Assembly: GCF_048773025.1 (NCBI RefSeq)
Contig: NC_133570.1
Location: 22,666,001-22,730,000 of the forward strand
Reading direction: 5' to 3'
DNA: 64,000 bases
DNA from: Camelus bactrianus
Taxonomy: Eukaryota > Chordata > Mammalia > Artiodactyla > Camelidae
The notes under the pieces are model-generated. The model saw only the letters and a program-made list of their open reading frames with translations. It was not told the DNA's origin and made no database searches. A program made the translations under genes and the position numbers. Numbering within the stretch: position 1 is the stretch's first letter; each line of letters starts with the position of its first letter. This document shows, one piece after another, positions 1 through 11,997 of this stretch.

Positions 1-191
1 GGCCGGGTTCTCCGTCCTGAGCCAGGACCCCTGTCTGGGTGACTCTAAGGGAGACGACAGGACCGCTTATCTTGCTCCTGAAGGAGTGGCCTCGCCGGCC
101 TCTTACTCTGCCTTTGTCGGTTTCATTTAAAGACCAGCCAGGGATCGTAAGAAGGTCAAGGAAAACCTTTTCCTCCCCTCCAGACACTTCT

Positions 192-315
192 AGAGTAAGT
201 TTTATTTATTTATTTATTTTTATTTTAAAAAATTTATTATTTTTTTGATAGAGGGACTGGGGATTGAAGCACATACTCTACCACTGAGCTACACCCTCCC
301 CCAGAGTAAGTTTTA
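192..315 (-). repeat. Camelid tRNA-Ala-derived SINE with target-site duplication
   Basis: Read on the minus strand this is a tRNA-like head (about 205-302) followed by an A/T-rich tail. It has the box A-like 'tagctcagtggtagag' pattern and the box B-like 'caatccccagtccctc' pattern. The 13-base sequence agagtaagtttta flanks it on both sides (192-204 and 303-315), which is a clean target-site duplication and points to a fairly young insertion. It lies in the probable first intron or upstream region of YPEL1. Confidence 0.9.
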
Positions 316-368
316 GACTCAGTCAAATCTCTCTTTGTCTCTCACTGGCTCCCTGACTCATTTGTACA

Positions 369-369
<1 letters not shown>

Positions 370-399
<30 letters not shown>

Positions 400-400
400 T
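370..400. repeat. (CA)n dinucleotide microsatellite
   Basis: An uninterrupted run of alternating A and C of roughly 30 bases. It is probably length-variable between individuals. Confidence 0.95.
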
Positions 401-779
401 GAATTGCATTTAATTTTAAAATTACTTTGGGGAACATTCAGATATTTACATCTTCCAGTGCTGGTCGTGGTTTAGCTCTCCATTTATTAATAAGATTTTT
501 CTTAATGCCTCTCAACGTTTTATAATCTCTGTAAAGATGATTCAGGTCTTCGAATGTGCTCTTAGGTACTTTGTATTGTTACATCCGTTGTACATATCGC
601 CCCCTGCATTGTATGAGAGCGTATTTCCTCTCATAAGCTACATGCTGGATCCCCTAGTCCTGCCTTCCTGTGCTGGGTGGGGGGCTTCTGGCCGTGTAGA
701 GGGCATCCCGGCTTATTCCTGATCTCAGGAAGAACGTTTTCTAAGTTTTACCATGAAGCACGATGTTTACTGTGGGTGG

Positions 780-2582
780 TTTGGGCTTTTTGGTTTGTTT
801 GTTTGTAGCTGCCTCGTAACAGAGAAGGAAAGTCCCTACATTTAGTCTGCATGGAGTGTATCTAAAATTGTGAATGGACATTAAATTTTGTCAAATGCTC
901 TTTTTTTTTGGCATCTATTGAAATACACAGCGAACAATCAATGGTAAATTTTATTAATCACATTTCTAATGTTAAATGATCTTGCATTCTTGTGATAAAA
1001 TCACTTTAATTGTATCCTCCTTTAAAATAGTGCTAGACCCTGTATGGTCATAGTATTTTTTCTTTCTTTTTTTAACCAAGATGTTACATTTATTAAAGTA
1101 TAGTCAGTTTACAACATTGTGTCAGTTTCTGGTGTACAGCCCAGTGCCTCAGTCATACACGAACATACTTAGATCCATCTTCATGTTCTTTTTCACCGTA
1201 AGTTACTACAAGATATTGAATATTGTTCCCTGGTCATATTTAGGATGTTTGCATCTTGGTTTCTGAGAAGAAATGTAGTGATTTCCATTCCTGTACCGCT
1301 CTGCCTGGGGTTTGCTGTCGGATCCGTCAGCTGGCTGGGGGGGTGCAACCTCTCTCTGAATTGGAGAGGAGACTTTTTACCAATGATTTGGTTTCTTTAA
1401 TGTTTAAAGGATTATTCAGGTTTTCTGTTTCGTCTTGAGTCGTATTTTTCAGTTACTCTTTTCTAGGAATGTATCTGTGCAGTTTATATTTTCAAATATA
1501 TTGACTTAAATTTGTCCCGGCACCTCTCAGCAGTGATGTCCCCAGAAGGTGCCGCCCACCTGCATCTCCCCTGCGTGGCCCCCTCCCCACTTCCCTGCTT
1601 CCCGAGGTGGGTCAGGTCCACTTGTCTTTCCCGGGGACGCACCTCTGGCTGTGCTGATCTTCTCCCGTGTGTCCACGTTTTCCTTTTCTGTTTCTCCCCC
1701 TGCCCCCGCACTATTTATTTCCTTGTTTTCTTGGGGTCATTTTCCTGTTACTTCTCTAACTTCTGAAAGATGGGTGTTTAGCTCATTCATTCCCCCCCTT
1801 ATTTTCTGATATCCACCCGGTAAGATTCCACATGTCCCTTAAAGTCCTGGTAAGTAATTAGTTACTTTTTAGTTCAAAATATTTCCTAATTTCCACTATT
1901 CTTAGACCCATGGGTATAGAGAAGTACATTTCTTAAATTCTAAACATACGAGGACTTTTCTAGTTATATTTTATTGCTGATTTCTAATTTAATTGCATTG
2001 TGGTCAGAGCATATATGGTGATGGAGAGTTTGCTGAGACTTGCTGTGTGGTTGACTTCTGTGAATGTTTGTGGGCACTGAGTGAGCACAGATTCTGTGCT
2101 TCTTAGTTTTCTAATTGTCTTTTAGTTCCAGTTTGTTCATAACATTGTGCAAATCCTGTATATCTGCCCATTTGTGTTTACTCTCAGTTACTGAAAGATA
2201 CAGTAAAAAAGCCACTGTTTATAGACTGTATTTTATACAAATATATACATAGGTATTTCTATATACTACAGTTACTATATAGTATTTATATATACTATAA
2301 ATATATACATTACTGTGTATGCTTATACTTGATATATTATCACTAATTCTATTTTGATTATAGATTTCTCTTTCTCCTTAAAGTTCTTTCAATTTTTGAC
2401 TTAAATATTTTGAGACTATGTTATTAGGTAATAAGATTAACATATGCTATTTATTATCTCCTTGCTGTTTTTATCATTCTGAAGTTACCCATTTATCACT
2501 AATAAAGTTCTTCATTTAAATATTATTTCATAAGGGAAATATTCATATATTTAATGTAGTTTTTATTTTGCTGTTTAAATAT
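780..2582 (-). repeat. Antisense L1 LINE patchwork with a nested L1 3' end
   Basis: The minus strand carries diverged L1 ORF2-like sequence. The plus strand shows the usual antisense phrases such as 'catctattgaaatacac' near 915 and 'attgtggtcagagcatat' near 1997. A separate L1 3'-end segment at about 1065-1260 carries the 'acaacattgtgtcag' and 'agatattgaatattgttccc' phrases common to cetartiodactyl L1 tails, and it appears to interrupt the older element. The stretch at about 1510-1720 is GC-rich and does not look like L1. No intact ORF remains. Boundaries are by eye. Confidence 0.7.
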
Positions 2583-3429
2583 TGTAACTGTTTCTATCCT
2601 TTTACCGCTTTAACTTCTTTATGTGACTCACATACATACAAGTACGTAAAATAAATACACTGCTGGCAAGTGATTAGGAATCATGTGTCTGTGTTGCCAC
2701 CACCCAGTTTCTAGCCTTATCTGTTCATCCTGTCTGTGTCCTTGTTTAAGGTGTGTGTCCTGTCAACAGCAGCTACATGAGCTTGGTTTTCTGTCTAGTC
2801 TGAAACCTTAAGCTCTAATGTTTAGTCCATTTCTGTTGAACATGAGCATCGAGACCCCTCTTCCTTCGGTGACTCTGCTTCCTCTTCCCATCGCGCGGTC
2901 CCTCCCTTCCTTGCCGCCTCTATGGGTTTGGAAGTTACACACCTGGGTCTTTGTCCTTATAGATGTTTCTTCAGGAATTAGGACACTTCTCCTGAATTTA
3001 CCAGGATCTAAATTTAATCCATGTATGAGTCTTCTGTCTGGCCAACACCAGGACCTGGGGCTCATCCGCCTGCCCCTCCCGGGCCACCCGCACTCCTGGC
3101 TGCGAGCAGGTCTGTCCGGACGCCGGCGCCCTGCTCTGCTTACCTGCATGGTTATCATTTTCTTTACTCACCATTTTCCTCCTTTTCGAGTCTGAAGTTC
3201 AGACTTTAGTGTTGTTTCTCTTCTGTCTGAAGCATACCCTTGAATTTCCTTTACTGATTACACCTTAAACAAGGACACAGAAAGGATGAAAAGATAAGGC
3301 TAGAAACTGGGTGGTGGCAACACGGACACATGATTCCTAATCACTTGCCAGCAGTATATTTGTTTTACGTACTTGTATGTATGTGAGTCACATAAAGAAG
3401 TTAAAGTGGTAAAAGGATAGAAAGTTACA
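2583..3429. repeat. Inverted duplication, about 170-bp arms with a 505-bp spacer
   Basis: The left arm (2583-2754) and right arm (3260-3429) are reverse complements with only a handful of mismatches and one two-base gap. Both contain 'gattaggaatcatgtgtc' and 'tatgtgactcacatacat', on opposite strands. The spacer 2755-3259 is unrelated to the arms. The surrounding L1 fragments are far more diverged than the two arms are from each other, so the duplication looks recent. An RNA through it could fold back into a long hairpin. Confidence 0.85.
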
Positions 3430-4145
3430 AAGCGAAACTTTTTAGTTGTCTGCAAGTGTCATTCCCTGAATTCCTGGAGGATACCTTAACTGGATGCAGA
3501 GTTCTGGGAAAGCAGTTCACTCTCTGAAGTACCTTCCCTGCTCCATGTTACTCGGGAAGTTGCTCCACTGAAAGATAATCTTCCCTCCCCTGCAAACCTC
3601 TAAGGTTTTTTTTCTTTTCTTTTCTGCAGTTTCATTATTATGTGACCAGGTGTGGCTTTATTTTTATTTTTCCTGCTTGGGATTATTGGACTTAGCCTGT
3701 AGATGGGTGTCTGTCTTCAGTCCTGGAAACTCCGTGCCATTACCTCCTCACCTGTGCCTCTGTCCCGTTTTCCTCACTTTACCTTCAATAAATTCACATA
3801 CGTATCTGTGCTTTTGGTTTCTTATCCAAGAAGTCACTGCCAAATCTAACATTGTAAAGATTCTTTCCTACGTGTTCTTCTAAGAGTTTTATAGATTTTG
3901 TTCTTACATTTAGGTCCTTGATCCTTTTGAGTTCATTTTTGTATATGGCGTGAGGAAGGGGTCCAACCTCATTCTTCCGCATGTCAGTACCCTGTGTCCC
4001 CAGCACCATATGCTGATGACTGTCCTTCCGCCTTGAATGGTCTTGGCACCCTTGTCGAAAATCATTTGAGTATATATGTGAGGGCTCTTTCCTGACTAGC
4101 AGGTAATTTCTTAAAAATGAGTTAATACTGGATCCATCACACATT
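3430..4145 (-). repeat. Antisense L1 LINE fragments
   Basis: The stretch continues as antisense L1, with phrases such as 'ccctgaattcctggagg' near 3465 and 'gaatggtcttggcaccc' near 4034. The latter is a hallmark of the reverse strand of L1 ORF2. It is diverged and not intact. Confidence 0.75.
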
Positions 4146-4661
4146 TCATAAATGTCATGTGCTTTGAGTCACTGATTCCATGATTTGGGACGAGGCATAC
4201 CCAGTGCTGCTGGCCTCACGCAGATGTGCATCTTGTAGGCTGCTGTTTCTTTCACATTTCCTGAAGTCACACGTGATACAAAATGTATTTTATCAAGTAT
4301 TTTCTCAAACTCTTCAGTAAAAGTAGTTCACCTGCCACTTCCAGCTACATTTAGTATAGTTCAGCCATAGGTGTTAGTATTCTGTGTGCACAATAGAGGT
4401 TAAAGAACTAGACCTTTACCATGGAGGCCTGCCCTCCCCCACTCTTTACAGCACACGCGTCCTAAACACATTGCTATGTCTCTGTTTGCCCACAGGTCGC
4501 TGCATTTTTCTCCCATCCCCATGGTGTGGACAGTGCCACACGCCCTCTGCACAACAACGGCTCTTGCATGCGTATTGCAGTGTTTCCTGTGTCAGAGAGG
4601 CCGGCAGAGCTGCAGATGCCCCTGCGCCAGCCCTGAGCTGAGCGAGGAGAGCCCCGCAGAG

Positions 4662-7600
4662 ATGGTGAAGATGACCAAGTCCAAAACCTTCCAAGCTTAT
4701 CTGCCAAACTGCCACCGGACATACAGCTGTGTCCACTGCAGAGCCCACCTGGCCAACCACGACGAGCTCATCTCCAAGGCAAGTGGCCGGGTCGGGGCCG
4801 AGGGGCTGCCCCGGCAGTGACGGCGGGCAGCGCTGGGGAGGGTCACGGGGAGCGAGGTGCATCAGTTACTCATCAGGGCAGAGAACACCGATGGAACAAA
4901 GGAAACCTAGAAGATCTATGGCAGTAGTTTAATAGTCAGGGAGGTAAGAAATGTTTTGAACTCATAGTGGTTAAGAAGAGAAGAGGCTATCGTGGGGGAG
5001 ATGGCATCTCACAGGGAAGCTCTGAGCCCGGCTCGCTGTGCGGGGCCAGGAGTGGCCTCTGGACATGAAAGGAGGGGGTTCCCCCTCATCACGTTGGTCT
5101 CCGATTAGCGGTTTGTTGTGTGTATAATCAGCCACTTGGGGACACTGACAACAATCCCGACACAGTGGGAGAGGACATGCTCCCTGGGGCAGCAGTGACA
5201 GTCCCCCCCCACGGCCGCTGCTCCACTGCTGCCCGCTGGAGGCAGCCCTGATGTTAAAGCAGCATTTTGGGATGAAAAGGTGCAGAGAGGTGCAGGCTCG
5301 TGTTCAGCCACTGGAGAAACGACCCGCTGCCTGTTCTTCCTTGCGAGGCTACTCAGTCACAATCCAGCTCGCATGAGGCTCGGGTCCCGCTGCATAACGG
5401 GCAGCCCCTGCCCACGGGTGCCTTCAAGGGGCTGGCAGGCCTGCTTGCTAGGCTCCGTCCACAGGCACACCTGCGCGCACCCGCGTTTGTGAAGTTTTAT
5501 TGGGCCCCAGCCATGCTCGTCCACTGGCACACCCCCGGGGCTACTTTTGTGGAGTGACAGTAGCTGCAGCAGAGGCCGGAGCGCCCCCCAGGCCGGAGGT
5601 GCGTGTTGTTTGACCCTCGTTGACGGACGTTCGCAGAGCCCAGCTCTGCTCAGCCCGGCCCGAGGCAGAGCCCCAGAGCCGACAGCGCAGCACTGATCCA
5701 GGAAAAAGGCGGACGTGCGGAATTGGTGGGAGGAGCCGGAAAATCGGGCTAGAAAACTGAAGGCCGATAAGGACGACTGTTAAATTGGACATAAATTAAT
5801 ATTTCTAATCCTAGAAAGCCACGTAAGAAGAGACTGGTTTTTTTTAAGTCTGAAGACTGTGTACTTAAAATGCTGGCCTCTGGAGCCTGCGGACAGGAGG
5901 CCCTGGTCTTGGTGGCTGGGAACCAAGCTCTGTTTGTGGCTCAGGGGACACGTCTCTGAAGGCCCAGCCAGGGGCTCTGCTTGGTTCCGTTGTGGAACCG
6001 CCTTGGCCGTAACCACACCTGAAAGCACTGCTTCCTTCTGAGTGTCCCGCGGGGCCACCACTGTTGCTGGTTTGGTGTGACTTTTGTTCTTGTCATTTTA
6101 TAGCTGGCTTTCCTCTCGGTGCTCCCACCCGCCCATCTGTACCCCCAGCCCTATGTCTGCACGAGTACTGCTCGCTGGCCGGCGGGCCTCAGTAACTGTC
6201 CTCTCTCGCCTCCTCCCGCCCTCAGGCTGGCGGCGCTGGGTCTGCACGTGCGCCTTGTGCCCCAGGCAGCTCTGCTCCCGGCCCGTGAACTCCTGCCGGC
6301 GACAGGCAGGAGCCAAGAGTGCTCTGGATGCGTTTGCGTTTCTCGGTTTAGTTTTGAGGTCTGTGTCCTGCTGGGTCACTTGAGCTTGGTGCCCCAGATG
6401 ATAAGCCCCCATCTGGCATCCCCTCTGGTTCTTGTGGCTGTGAAGCCCAGGGCTGGCTGGACTCCCAGGGAGGCACAAATACCCTGTTCTGCCTCTTCGG
6501 TCGTCTCAGAAAATGTGATCTTGCTCCAAGCTATTTCTCAGCTGGTAACACTTTCCTGGGGTGAGCTGTCACTGGAAGGGCCATTCCTCCAAGAAAGGGG
6601 TTGTCTTGGCCTGCAACTTTAAAAAACTTCTAGGAGAAAAGAGTGGAAGCTTCCCTTGCCCTGAGATCGGATGGTTGACACTGTGTCCCGTCCTGGCAGA
6701 ACCCGCGAGGCCCCGGGGATGTGGACCTGGGCGGTGACGCTCACTCCCACTGTGCAGGGCGGCCCCTCCACCCATTCGCCGTCTCCAGTGTGATGCCAGG
6801 CTTCTCCACTTTGATTGCAAAATGTCAAACAGCATTCTCTTCCTCTCTCTGCAACACATCCTCTAAAACTATTTCTTCTTTGCAGTCCTTTCAGGGAAGT
6901 CAGGGACGAGCCTACCTCTTCAATTCCGTGTGAGTATCTCTTCCCTCACCCCGTCCACTGCCAGGTCCCACTTCCTGCTTCTGCGCTGGCATCTGCTGGC
7001 AGGTCTGAGCATCTGGAGAAGGTGGATGCTCTTCCCTGAGGGCTGGTGTGGGCTGGTTCCCACTGAGACGGCGGGCCTGGGCCCTCCCCACAGCCCGTCC
7101 CCTCCTACATTCTTGTCAAAGGTGTGGTGGGCAGGGGGCAGGCGGAGAGGCAGGAAGGGCAGTACCGTGTCCCTGGGAACAGGTGGCGGGTCCATCCAGG
7201 GTTGGCGGCAGGGGCTGCTGGCCCAGGGCCCCTGCGAGGGTGCCAGCGCCTCCTTCCCCGCAGGGTGAACGTGGGCTGCGGCCCCGCGGAGGAGCGGGTC
7301 CTGCTCACCGGCCTGCACGCCGTGGCGGACATCTTCTGTGAGAACTGCAAGACCACGCTCGGGTGGAAATACGTGAGTGCCCGTCCTGCTCGGACACGCG
7401 TGGGCCAGACAGATTCACTGCAGTGACGTAAAATGTTACAGGTGGAAACAAAATGTGCCAAGTGGTATGACAGATGCTGTCAGTCAGAATGCGTGTGAAA
7501 ATAGCATCTTTAAGCTGATGGCACTCACAGACCCCATGGGACAGGGGAGGGAGGCTGCTCCCACTCGTCCCCATGCCCCAGCTTCTGCCCTGCGCACCCC

Positions 7601-8088
7601 TGGCCCCCAGGCTGCAAGTGGTGGGCCAATCGGGAGGCTGTCCTCTGCAGGCGCTGCCTTCCCCCATGCCCCCCAGCAGATGGCCTCCTCCTCCAACACC
7701 TGTAACCACCCCCTTTACCTGGAGCCCCAGGAAGGAGCCCCTCTTCCCACCACCTCACTGCCCTGCACAGGGTAGGTGCCCGGGGGCAAACCTGAACTAA
7801 CAGGTCCCTCCAAGTGTGACCATGATGAGTCCAGCGCAGGCCCACACTGCCCTCCAGGGCTGATCACCGGGCAGCCCCCGCGGTCCGCACGGCGCAGGGC
7901 CGGCTGGGGGCACGTGACCCTCTGTTTTGTCCTTTGCCAGGTGTGTAATGACATTGAGTGAAACAGATTCTGTTCTGAAACCTCTCTCTTTTTCCAAGGA
8001 GCACGCCTTTGAGAGCAGTCAGAAGTACAAGGAAGGGAAGTTCATCATTGAGCTCGCGCACATGATCAAAGACAACGGCTGGGAGTAA
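4662..8088 (+). CDS. YPEL1: YPEL1, Yippee-like zinc-binding protein (four coding exons)
   Basis: Coding exons are 4662-4778, 6886-6929, 7264-7372 and 7999-8088. Joined by phase they give 119 residues, the usual YPEL1 length. The start is chosen because [10 protein letters not shown] is the family N-terminus. The Yippee zinc fold is visible as Cys23-x2-Cys26 and Cys79-x2-Cys82 with 52 residues between the pairs, plus the conserved blocks [20 protein letters not shown] and the end IKDNGWE. YPEL proteins are small, highly conserved nuclear or centrosome-associated proteins linked to cell shape and proliferation; the biochemical role is not settled. The first intron shown uses a GC donor (AAG|GCAAGT at 4779); the next two use GTGAGT. 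A 5' UTR portion of the first exon probably begins near 4495 after 'tgcccacag'. The upstream non-coding exon is not identified. Confidence 0.97.
4779..6885 (+). other. YPEL1 intron after the first coding exon (GC-AG)
   Basis: A 2.1-kb intron bounded by donor GCAAGT and acceptor 'tttcttctttgcag'. It is GC-rich with no recognisable gene. Open frames on both strands are incidental. Confidence 0.8.
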
Positions 8089-10247
8089 AGGGAAACCCCT
8101 GTTCCCTTTTGATACTGTTTTGCAAAAGAGACGGTCAGTGTAACAGACACGTAGGAGCAGCTGGATGACAGTGCTGCTTGAACTCGAACCTGGCAGGCTG
8201 GCCCCCTCCGGCGACCCCGGGGTAAGTCCCTCCAGCCTGTGTCCTCTTCCTGCCCGTGGTTGTTTCTGAAATGTTTTAATGACCTTCTTATCTCTCAAGT
8301 TCTAGAGACTTAACCGACCGATGACTTACCCGTCTAGTTAATACCTTCTTTTAACCAATGCCTTTAAGACAGCTTGGCTTTGCCTTTTCACGTTCGCTAG
8401 AAAACCGAACCGAATCTCCAGAAACCACAGGGAAGGGTCTCTTCGGAGAGCTCGTCTCCCCTTGTTTAGAGTGAAGGTGTGGGAACCACTTCTGTCCTAA
8501 TTCACAAAACCACACCTGGCGTATTCCTCTCGCAGATGAGTGGTGAGGGTGTGATGCTCGTGCAGGGATTCTCCAGAAGCAGTCTATGAATCCGGGCACC
8601 AAGGGTGGTGGTTAGCCTTGTTCAGAAACAAGACACCACTGGGAACATTTAGATAAGCTGTCAAAAGAGAAATGTGTCTCACGTAACCCCTTGTTTATTT
8701 AAGCCGACAGCTTCTTTATCTAGAAAGTGAGAGCAGCAGCAGCAGCAGGGCGGCCCCAGGGCTGCGCGCGGGCCGAGGCCCTGCAGACCTTGGCCACAGG
8801 CGCTGGGCGTGGGTCCCCGAGTTAGTTAGAGTTTAGCGCACTGGACTGAGTAAACTCGGGTTCCTTTTCTCCTCTGATGTACTTGAAGAACAAGAATTAT
8901 CTTTCCATGTGAAAGAGGCCAGAACAGGACACACTTAAGATTTGCCACATTGTTTTAAAATTTTCTTAGGAAAGGTTAGAGTAGCAGGACAGGTCCGAAC
9001 TTGGGAGACCCAGGCTGGTTTGCTCTCTGGGTCCTGGTGCCCCTGGGTCGGGCACCGGTCCTGCGGGCTGGCAGATGGGCCCCAAGCAGCCTCCTGAGCC
9101 CCGTGTTCCTGCCACAGTTGACGTTCCCATCTGCCCGAGCCTCTGCAGGGAGTCAGCACCGCGCAGGGGTTTTGGTTAATCTTCAGAGAATGGAGGCCCA
9201 AAAGCGGTCCCCTAAAAGTTTTGATTTTCCATGTTCTAACCTGTCTCTGGCCGGTGGGCCTGGCCTGCTGCTCCAGGCATCAGGGGGCCTTGGGTGTGGT
9301 CACCTTGGCAAGACTCCAGGACCCCAGCGCCGAAGGGCAGGATGGGCTGGGGAGGCAGGGAGAGGAAGGCAGTGGGCCGGCTCTGAGCATCTTTCAGACA
9401 AGGTGGTCCTGTGGCTGCGAGCACCTGCCCGCCTCCCCGTGCCCCACAGCTGGTGCGCTGGCCCAGCCGCTCGCCCAGGCTTGCCTCTGGTGCCATCTCT
9501 GCCTACAGCTCGCAGCCCTGACGGTGGGTGTCCCGGGTGGGGGACGTCCACACTGGGCCATAGCGGCTCTCGATGTCCCAGGTTGCCAAGGGAGTGCTCG
9601 GCACAGCACCGGCCGCCGAGCTGGGCCCCCACTATCCAGGCTGTCCCCCCCCGCCCTCCACGATCCACTGTCCCGGCCCCCACACGCAGGCTCTAGGCGG
9701 CACCCAGGGGTCAGCCTGAGCCAACCATGAAGCAGCAGATGCCTGCGGCCTAGCTGTCTAAACACCCAGAAGGATGGGCGGGCCCCTTCCCCGAGGAGTG
9801 ACATCACTGGAAACGTGGCCGAAGCTGACGTCTCCCCTCTGGCCTGGTTCCTCCCAGCCTCAGTGCCACAACGGGGTGGGGGGGGTGCTTCTCCGAGAGA
9901 CGCTTCCCTTCCCCCGAGGGACCACCTCAGACTCCTCCGATTTGAGCACTTTGGTTTTGCTGTCATGGTGATGCGTTCACCAGTGGTCCGTGATGACTTT
10001 GGTACTTTTTGTAACTGATGCCAACAAAAACTCACAACGCTTGTCAGTCTTCTGCAAACTCCAAGCTCCTTCTGAAACCAAATGAACTGACCACGGGCGG
10101 ACTTCAGGGAAGGATACTCATGAGACCATACCAGACGTGCTGGTAAAGTGCCAGAATGTTCCACCCTTTTAAATTCCTAAACAGTAAATATCACCCCATG
10201 ACTTTTATTTAAATTATTTAAGATATTTTTTTCTTGAGAAGAGTGGC

Positions 10248-10253
10248 AATAAA
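10248..10253 (+). terminator. Poly(A) signal AATAAA, candidate for YPEL1
   Basis: A canonical AATAAA hexamer in AT-rich sequence 2.2 kb after the YPEL1 stop. Confidence 0.6.
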
Positions 10254-10756
10254 GCCAGGAGTATAAATGCATTTAAGTTAAACTACACCGTGTTCTCTGC
10301 ACAGCACACTGGCTGTAGACACGTGGCTTGGATCTGCTGCTGCTTTATATGTACATACAGAGTATTTTTATACTTTCACGCTTATTCTTGATGGCGTCTG
10401 TCAGATATCAGGAGGATTAGAAATGGAAATTATTTCAAAAGTCCTTTAATTCACCTGATGACCTCACCAGGGACTTACAAAATCCGAGTGTTTTTAACAT
10501 CTAGAAAACTGCAATCCAAGCTCTAAAAAGAACTACAGAAACATAAACCCTCCTCTGTCAAAGGTGCCGGGCAGTCCTGGCCCCCGCTGTAGGGTGGTGC
10601 CACAGGGCTGCAGCCCAGGGTGGCCGGCCTTCCCTCGGGCCAGATGCCCAGACCAGCCTGTAGGTTTGCCCCTCGGAGCAGGACTGCCAAACTCACGTGC
10701 AAAGCCTCCTTCCACCCTGTGTCCAGCCCCGGGCCTCTGACTGCGTGTAGTTTACA

Positions 10757-10762
10757 AATAAA
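10757..10762 (+). terminator. Second poly(A) signal AATAAA, candidate for YPEL1
   Basis: A canonical hexamer, the last on the plus strand before the tail-to-tail gap with PPIL2. Confidence 0.5.
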
Positions 10763-10780
10763 GCTGCCACTGTCCGATGT

Positions 10781-11880
10781 TGGCTAGTGAGTGGTGTCAC
10801 TGGCCTCAGGCACTCCGCTCTGCTCTGCCTGGGGTCTCGGTCATCCTCCCCTGGGGGTGGCTCTGGTCTTGTGCTGTTCAGGGCTGGGAGCACAGCCCTC
10901 CCAGGACCACCTGCCAGTACAGGCCCGTGCTCACCTCCTCCAGGATGGCTGCGGGGGTCCAGGAGCCCTTAGGTGAGCGGCCTGGCCAGCATGTGTCTTC
11001 ACTGGTGTCAGCATGTCCCACCCGGTCACTGCCTCCCTGGGAGCCAGGCAGACACTTGGAAGCAACACTGGCATGAGCCTCACAAGGGAGTCATCAGACA
11101 GCAGCCTGTAGCTGGAGCAGGGGTGGGCAGGTCACTGCATGAGCCAGGTCCCCGGCTGACGGGCGCAGGCAGGGGCAGGCCCTTAGGGCAGTGGGAAGGA
11201 CCAAGGTGGCAGCGGGCCACTGAGCGGGGCAGGTGCTGCGTCTGCGTGGACATGCCTGCGGGCTCAGAGGAGGCAGCAGGATGGGCTGGGCCTGAGCAGC
11301 AGACACGGAGCAGTTCTGGAACCGGTGGTAGAAGTTCGGCCGGGGAGGCAGGTGGAGGCTACATGGACCCGAGGACAGCAGCAGGACACGGGCCTCAGCG
11401 GGGGACAGTGACCCTGTCAGCCCCACAGCGGAGGAGACCGTGGCCCCCGAGCCGTTGCAGGTGCTTCCAGAAAGCCAAGGGGGCAGGGTCCAGGCTGGGG
11501 GCTGCAGAGAGCAGAGCAGGGAGAATGGGTCCCTGAAGGTCTTTCATAGGAAGGAAATGCTGGTTTGGTGGCCAGGAAGGTGCCTTGAGAAAATGTCAAA
11601 GCCGAGAAAAAGTCCAGGGTCCTCAGGCCTGACTGCTCAGGAGCCCCGCCTCCAGAGTCCAGATCAGAAGGTCTGGAGTCTAAGAATGTTCCTTAACACG
11701 GTCTCGGGTGACACCACTGGAGGACCACGCGGAGTGAACAGGTCACAACGGAGATGACAAGACAGGGGAGGGGGGGCGAGGGTTGGAAGACACACCCCCT
11801 CCTTCCCTCAGGCCAGGCCCCTCTGCTGAGGGAGGGATGGAGGTGGTGGCCGGTGACTCCCAGGGCCAGTAAAGGGGACC
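10781..11880. other. Intergenic gap between YPEL1 and PPIL2 3' ends
   Basis: About 1.1 kb of GC-rich, single-copy-looking sequence between two convergent transcription units. I see no conserved coding sequence. Confidence 0.6.
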
Positions 11881-11898
11881 CAGGCAACAGGCCAGAGC

Positions 11899-11904
11899 TT
11901 TATT
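11899..11904 (-). terminator. PPIL2 poly(A) signal AATAAA
   Basis: Read as tttatt on the plus strand, it lies about 95 bases beyond the PPIL2 stop codon, so the PPIL2 3' UTR is very short. Confidence 0.85.
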
Positions 11905-11997
11905 AAGTCACAGCTCATAGGGCATACAGCTCAAGAGACGTGGACACAAGCCCCCCACCCCACATCCCTACCAGGCTCCAGGGTGGCAGGCCCGCTG

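Larger units (their letters stand above)
8089..10780 (+). other. Probable YPEL1 3' UTR
   Basis: No coding sequence is recognised from the YPEL1 stop codon onward. Two AATAAA signals on the plus strand lie at 10248-10253 and 10757-10762, so a 3' UTR of about 2.2-2.7 kb is plausible, fitting the long 3' UTR known for this gene. A Pumilio-type element TGTACATA sits at 10350-10357, followed by an AU-rich stretch. The 8900-9750 part is GC-rich and unremarkable. Confidence 0.6.

Noticed and set aside
780-4145. Intact LINE or other autonomous element in the left flank
   Set aside because: Only diverged antisense fragments are present; no long LINE reading frame survives.
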